Origin: Turnera subulata
Taxonomy: Eukaryota > Streptophyta > Magnoliopsida > Malpighiales > Passifloraceae
Length of the DNA: 64,000 nt
Assembly (NCBI GenBank): GCA_028386065.3
Contig: JAKUCV010002086.1
Span: forward strand, 283,746 to 347,745
Direction of reading: 5' to 3'
The notes under the pieces were generated by a model that did no database searches, was not told where the DNA came from, and saw nothing but the letters and a program-made list of their open reading frames with translations. Of the stretch, positions 57,988 to 64,000 are shown piece by piece. The translations under genes were made by a program, and so were the position numbers. Within the stretch, counting starts at the first letter, position 1, and the number at the start of each line of letters is the position of its first letter.

Positions 57988-60900
57988 TGAGACGACCTGA
58001 CCCGTATTTACCCCTCAAACAGTAATTAGTAAGTCACAGTGTCACCACGTGGCCATCATATAATGGAGGTACGAATTCATAGCAATAATATCAATAAACA
58101 AACATGAAATCACATTCCTGTCACCCGAATCGGAGACATCAACAACGGCACAGCGAAAGCATTTTCTAGATATTCGATAACATTTTAAGCAAGACACAAT
58201 GCATGCTATTGGATCTAAGACGTGTCTGAGGTAAAGCCATAGCCGCCGGAATGCACTCCTGACCTAATCTGCAAGAACTGTGTGAGGGGTGAGACCAACC
58301 ACTGTCTTACCAATAAACAAATAAACTGCATTATACAAGCAACCGTAAGTACACCAAAGCGAACACAGAACAACAGAAGTATAACAAGCACAACATAGCA
58401 TCGGGATCAGACAACTTACATGTCCTTACTATTCGACTGACCTCTCACCGTTAAGCTAGTCCTCTAAACTCACTGACATTCAGGGACTGACTATCCAATT
58501 TTATTATTAGGGCCCCTATCACATGATAAGTATTGACCGTGCTTGGTAGCCGGGTTAGCTAACCCCAGGGTACTCCCCGTTAAACCATAAATATCACAAA
58601 TCACAAAGTATCACAATAACAGAGTCCCGCAGTCCTCTGCGGAAGTCCCACAGTCCTTCCGATAACAAATCAACTGAGGCCTGCAGTCCTCAGCCGGGAG
58701 TCCTGCAGTCCTCCCTTTCATATCATAAATTCAATCATAACACAATCACAAGGTGACTACCATCTGGCCGTACCAATACCTGTCATATGACAATCTAGAT
58801 ATCTAGGTGATGTTACCATAGTTTATTATTATTTCGTATCCCACTGTCTAGCAGTAACTCATCATACTCACGTTCCTGAGCAAGCTCTCAGCCTCATAGC
58901 TCCTCTGGGAATCCAGTCACAATGTCACAATATCGGGCCACTGCCACTATTCGATCAAGTATCTCATATCTTGTATGGACATCACAATATTCACATCAAC
59001 ATCACAAAGCTCAACAGCTAGTCCACAGTAGTCATCAAGCGCATAACAATAATCACAACAGTAGCCAGCAATAACATGACAGGCACGTCAAGATAACATA
59101 TAATTTAACAATCAAACAAATAATCGGGGTATCACAGGCAACATACCGAAGTTTATAAGTTTATATCCTCATTTGGTACTCCTCGGAAATTATTATCTGG
59201 TCAAGCCTCGATATCCCTATATTATAATAACCATAATCACTTATAATGCACAAACAAAGATGATAATGCACGATGCCAGTTTAATAGTTATTAGACGACG
59301 GCTGATCTTTGCCGGTCCATTTTATTATTTCTATAGTCATCTTATTCTGAGAAAAACATAAAAATTATTGTCTCTTGGTACGTGGCATTGTTCACAAAGT
59401 CAGCCTACCCCACTAAGTGGGAATTAGATGGTTATGTGTTTCCGGCCGATGTACCGATTATACTCAATCATTATATTAAAACCAAAATCGAGCGTCCAAG
59501 CCGATATCCCAGCCCTATAGCTGCTTGTGATAAGAAAATACATGTATACAAATAAATATATAATAGGTAAATCATACATAACCATATATATTTCTAAAAT
59601 AAGAATTAGTAAGTAAATCAAATCATAAAGTAGAAGCTGAAATTAAATAAATAAAGGCAAGAATGGAATTTAAATATCATGGGCCTTTTATAATATAGCC
59701 CAGATTAATCCGAAGAAATAATTACAATGGGCCTTCTTAATAGCCCAGACAGAAAATGAAATTATAAATTAAATACGCAAAAATAAAATATAAAATAAAA
59801 TCATAAGTTAGTTTTTAACCAATTAAATTAAATCAACCGTTTAATTAAGGTCGTTTAAAAGTCCGGGTCCGTTACCATAGTTCGGGGTCCGTTAATATGC
59901 ATGGATAGTCCAAGGGTCTGGGATTTTACCAAAAGTCCATTTTCGGGTTCACCGGAAAATTTTCGAGACACCAAAATCTAGCCGGATTCCGGTAATCACT
60001 GTTCACGGCAGTCCTTAATACACCCTCTGTTCACTGTTACTGCTTCTCACCCCACAAAGCATCCAGGCCACCAAACAGAACCACCAACGAACCAAATACC
60101 AACACCATCCCCATGCTCACGGCAACACACCGGTGGCCAGTGCACCATCACATAGCAATATCCACCACCAAAATACCACCACGCACAACCATAGCAGCCC
60201 CACCGGCGTCATCACAGCCTGGTCAACAACACAAGCCACACACAACACAACCTGATTTAAGCGAGCAGAACCACAAATCAACAACACCCAAAACCTGATT
60301 AGTACAACCCAACAACAATCACAGGGAGAAGGAGATGAATTCGGCGGGCAACACTTACCCCGATGGCGGCACGAGTCGCAGAGGAGAAGAAGAAATCGGG
60401 CGGCAGAATAAGGAGGAGCACCGACGGCGGTTTCATCGTTCTCCGTGACGATTGCGGCAACAACGAGCAGAGGAAGATAGAGGAGGAGCAGAGGCGAGAG
60501 AGAGAGAGAGGGAGAAAGGTGCGGCAGCATGTCAGGGGCAGAAGCAGACGAGGCGGTTGGAAGAGAAGAGGGAAAGGTCGAGGCGGTGGCAGAAGGCAAG
60601 AAAGAGGGAACAGAAGGAGGGGTTCGGCTGGTGTGCTTGCTCGAGGAGAAGAGAGAGCGAAGGATGCGAGAGGAAGAGAAGACGGAAAGGGTGAGGGGAG
60701 GGGAACCGGTGAAGAGATAAATAGGAACGAAAGAGATAAGGTAAAGAAGAAAAAGAAAGAAGAGAAGATAGTAGGGGGGTCGGTTGGTGGAGATATCAGG
60801 AGAGGGAGATGGGAAAGAGAAGAACAAAAGAAAGTGGAAGGAAAAGAAAGAAAAAGGAAAAGGAAAGAAAGGATGGCAGAGGCTTTGTGTTGTCGGGGCA

Positions 60901-61373
60901 AATAATTGTGCCTGCCGACACACGAAACGACGACGTATTCAACGAAACTGCTTAACCTTATTTCCAACAATTTTAGAAAACTCATAAATAGATTCTTTTA
61001 TGAAATTCAAAATAAAATTCCAAAAATAAATTTATTAAATATAGTGAAAATAAAAGATAGATTTTCTTTAAAACTATGATTCATAAATTATTGGAATATA
61101 AATATCCTGGAAAAATAATAATAGTAATATCCTTAATATTGTTGATTATGAAAATAATAATAATCAGGATAATAGTAACAATGAATTTTTATGAGCAGTA
61201 ATAATAAAAATAATGATAAAAATAATAATCAAAACTTCCATAAAGGATAACTATATGGAGTTTAACTCGGGTTGGTAGATTTCTCGATTAACCGCGATAA
61301 AAATTTATTAACCAAATTAAAAGTCAAAACAACTTGGTAAAAAATCATGAAAAAATTTACCTAGGTCATTACA
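57988..61373 (-). repeat. Solo LTR, E1-like subfamily (3386 bp)
   Basis: Perfect target duplication TATCT (57983-57987 and 61374-61378). On the plus strand it runs TGAGACGACCTGACCC to GACCTAGGTCATTACA-type ends. Segments such as CCAGGGTACTCCCCGTTAAA and CTCAGCCGGGAGTCC match the E1 LTR in reverse. The GC-rich/purine-rich block (60300-60900) contains a 268-aa minus-strand low-complexity ORF (60117-60923) and a donor-like GTAAGT (60353-60358). No internal element DNA remains. Confidence 0.8.
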
Positions 61374-61629
61374 TATCTGGACTATTTATGTAACGCCTCG
61401 ATTTTTCGTTAAATAATTTCTACGAAAATTTCAAAATTTTTGGAATTTAATTTCCAAATTTTAAGCCCACGGAATTCTTCAGGATTATTTTCATGGTCAT
61501 AAGAAAATTTATTTCCGGTATTATTCAATTTTATCCAATATGTAAGTAAATTATTCTTTTAGGTTGTATAAAATTGAGTTTTGGAAGGTGTAGTTTTGTT
61601 TAAAACTACGTAGTTTTGGAGGTACCACA

Positions 61630-61750
61630 CACTATGTGTTGGGTTTTGACCATGGGGTTGACTAGAGGAGGGACTCTGGATGGAGTGTCGTCGTGGGTTT
61701 TGACCATGGGGTTGACTAGAGGAGGGACTGGGGATGGAGTGTCGTCGTTT
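61630..61750 (+). repeat. Tandem duplication of about 57 bp in the terminal LTR
   Basis: Two copies of TTGACCATGGGGTTGACTAG...GGATGGAGTGTCGTCG, differing at one or two positions. Confidence 0.85.
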
Positions 61751-63025
61751 TGGTTCCAATGTAAACCTAACCTAGAGCATGAGTATATAATCATCTTTTT
61801 TCCTCTCTCTTCTCTCTTTTTCTTTTCTCTTCTCTCCCGATTCGGCTCCTCCCTTAACCCATCTCTCTTTTCTCTCAACACCCTTATCTCTTTCTCTCCT
61901 TGTCTCTTCCATTCATCATCGCCGCTACCACATTGTTGCCCCTTTTCTTTTTGGTGTTTGGCTGCGCATTGGTTCACACGATGGGGAGAGCGAGGATTCG
62001 TGGCTTGTGTAGGTATTTTGCTGATGTGGTTATCGGGTATCGCTTTGATCGAGCCTTAACGATGTTATTACTTATGAAGCATGAGTTGAAACACCAATAG
62101 AACGAGAGCCTACCAATTAACCGTAAGGATACATATCTTTATGAATATATGTGTGTGTCTTTTGGGTAGAGTACCACGTGGAGTAAAGGTTGATGTCTTG
62201 ATGTTAATCCTTTTGAATGCACTATGACACTTTGTTGTGGAGTGTATCAGGTACGCATTTGAGATTGCACATGAACTCATTTTATTTTCTTTGAACCAAT
62301 AATGGCCTGATTACCGTCATGTTTATTTATCATCGAGTGGGGTTATTTCTTCTATCTAAAAGTTATTCATGGTCTTTAGATTCCGTAGAGTGCTTATTTG
62401 GTTTCAGTGATAATCAATTTCTATCATGCACTAATCTTGATATGAAACCGGATCACCAATTGTTTATCTACTGTTCATGAATCGGTTTCTTACTTGCTAG
62501 AACATGTGTCCATTTACTTGTGTATCTTGGTTAAACCAAACACGTGGATTTAGGATTGACTCTTATAGATATTAAATTTTATGGATGCAACTTTGACTTA
62601 CTGTGGACATGTATCATGTTTAGATGAGTCCAACTCCAATATCATGTCGGTGGCGTTGGTGTTAAATTGTAAAAAAATGGTTCTTTGATTATGTTTTTAA
62701 AGTAACCTATGAGGAGTTTTATATAATTTCTACCTGTGTTCGGTTTGGGTTTAGGCACACAAAAGAAATAATGGTTTATCATTCTATAAGCCTAGTTAAA
62801 CAATGGATTTGTATTTGTCCACAATTAAATCTTCTTCAGGCCTAATGCACTAATAATTCAAAGTATTCAAGCGGTTTGTGCAATATTATTTGGGCAATCT
62901 ATAGCTATGGTATCTAAATATATAAATAATGGTATCTAAATATATAAATAATGGTATCTGCATACCAAATACACATTAGCATGCATGCATCCTATTGTGT
63001 TTTGGGTATGTGTTATGTGATACAT

Positions 63026-63126
63026 GTGTGTTATGGACATGTGTTTGGCACTACTAATGCTTCAAGAGCAGCAGGATGTTATAGACATGTGTTAGGCACT
63101 ACTAATGCTTCAAGAGCAGCAGGATC
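63026..63126 (+). repeat. Tandem duplication of about 47 bp in the terminal LTR
   Basis: Two copies of GTTATAGACATGTGTT...GGCACTACTAATGCTTCAAG plus AGCAGCAGGAT. Confidence 0.85.
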
Positions 63127-64000
63127 TGGTGCTGGATACTCAGAGCGTATAATCCAGGTGAGGACTTATAAACTTCGGTATGCGGTTACTGCCTGCGGTA
63201 TTCGGGTTGTTGTCTTGTTGGTTGCTGTGATAACTTGCTTGGCCGTAGACTGTGTTGTTTGCCACCATGTTTGTTGATATGTTGTTGATGAACTATGATG
63301 TGCTCTATGTGATGTCTTGGTAGCTTGTGATATGCTTTGGACATATGCTGGTGCACGGTGTTGTTAGGCCTCGGGCCTTGTTGTGATAAATATTATATTG
63401 GTGCACAATGTCGGTACAGGTCAGTACCAGATTTAATGATTCAAGATAAAACTTGATGTAGATTACTATATTAATCGTTGCTATGCAATGCTGCTAGTCT
63501 ACCCCGGTGACCTGTGCGGGATTTTGTTTGGTTAGAGGGTCTGCTGTGTGGTAAATACGGGCTGCCCTGTGAGCATGTGCGGTGTTGCCGACTCTGTGGA
63601 TACTGTGATTGTATCGGCCGAGTCCCGGGTTGGATGATCAGCATGCATAGTAGCGGGGGCCCCATGACTTAATAAAACAAATAATTAACTGGATGTTGCT
63701 AAGTCACCTTAGTGATGTGTTTGTTGCCTTTATGTTGAGTTCGGTGTATTTGCAGTTGATTTGTTTCTGTATACTGCGGTTTATTTGTTTGCGGTGAGAT
63801 AGTGTTTGGTCTCACCCCCTCACGTCTTTTACAGGTTAACTGTTAGTTGACCAGTGGTGCATTTCAGCAGGTTTCGGTGTTTTCCTCTCGTCGGGTCGGA
63901 TCCATAGAGTGTATTGCATTCATGTTTCTTTATGTATTTGTCTTCCGCTGCATACTCGTATTGTATTATTTATTGTATGATTAATTGTTGATCATGTTGA

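Larger units (their letters stand above)
61389..64000 (+). repeat. Third-type long LTR, runs past the window end
   Basis: It starts TGTAACGCCTCG, 15 bp after the previous solo LTR. Two strong dyads occupy 61401-61429 and 61433-61462. Later segments correspond to the E1 LTR (GGTGAGGACTTATAAACTTC near 63155, CTCACCCCCTCACG near 63810 and GGTCGGATCCATAG near 63894). The LTR end is not reached. Confidence 0.6.

Noticed and set aside
59424..59621. Hydrophobic 65-aa minus-strand ORF (start MIYLLILILEIYMVMYDLPI)
   Set aside because: An AT-rich part of a solo LTR; Ile/Tyr/Leu-rich reading is expected from base composition.

Overview
The window is a gene-poor block of nested transposable elements from a plant nuclear genome, most likely a eudicot. 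The evidence is a Tekay-type Ty3/gypsy chromovirus, a pararetrovirus insertion, MULE, hAT, Helitron and MITE elements, many solo or truncated LTRs and very AT-rich spacers. I see no intact host gene, tRNA, rRNA or CRISPR array. I cannot name the species.

Layout. 1-4788: 3' part of a non-autonomous LTR element (E1). 4814-11096: related element E2, target duplication AAAAT. 11097-12297: decayed Helitron-like DNA with an RPA70/DUF223-like exon. 12310-22474: a MULE-like transposon carrying LTR element E3 (12676-21330). 22592-22906: a foldback MITE. 22907-34114 plus 40847-40863: a second, oppositely oriented Helitron-like copy, cut apart by E4 (23477-29302), a solo LTR (29454-32934) and a LARD (34115-40846). 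40880-47614: an almost complete but dead Tekay element. 48199-50504: an unclassified repeat with an hAT element inside it (49174-50155). 50505-57534: an endogenous caulimovirid (petuvirus/florendovirus-like) with terminally redundant ends. 57988-61373: a solo LTR. 61389 to the end: another long LTR.

The most unusual item is the E1-E4 family. These elements have LTRs of about 3 kb, no gag or pol, and two ORFs that always lie antisense to the LTR orientation. ORFa encodes about 125 aa, nuclear-looking and coiled-coil. ORFb encodes 227 aa: a novel N-terminal region joined to the N-terminal part of a LINE-type endonuclease/exonuclease/phosphatase fold. In every copy where the promoter region survives, each ORF has its own TATA box. 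ORFb is exactly 684 nt in three copies and still open in E3. The family shares LTR termini, polypurine tract and an unusual primer-binding site with the Tekay element, so the Tekay element is a plausible mobilising partner. The same 12-nt PBS variant is also present in the pararetrovirus. The LTR starts carry a series of conserved dyads whose pairing persists although the stem sequences differ between subfamilies, and the long LTRs share splice-site-like signals.
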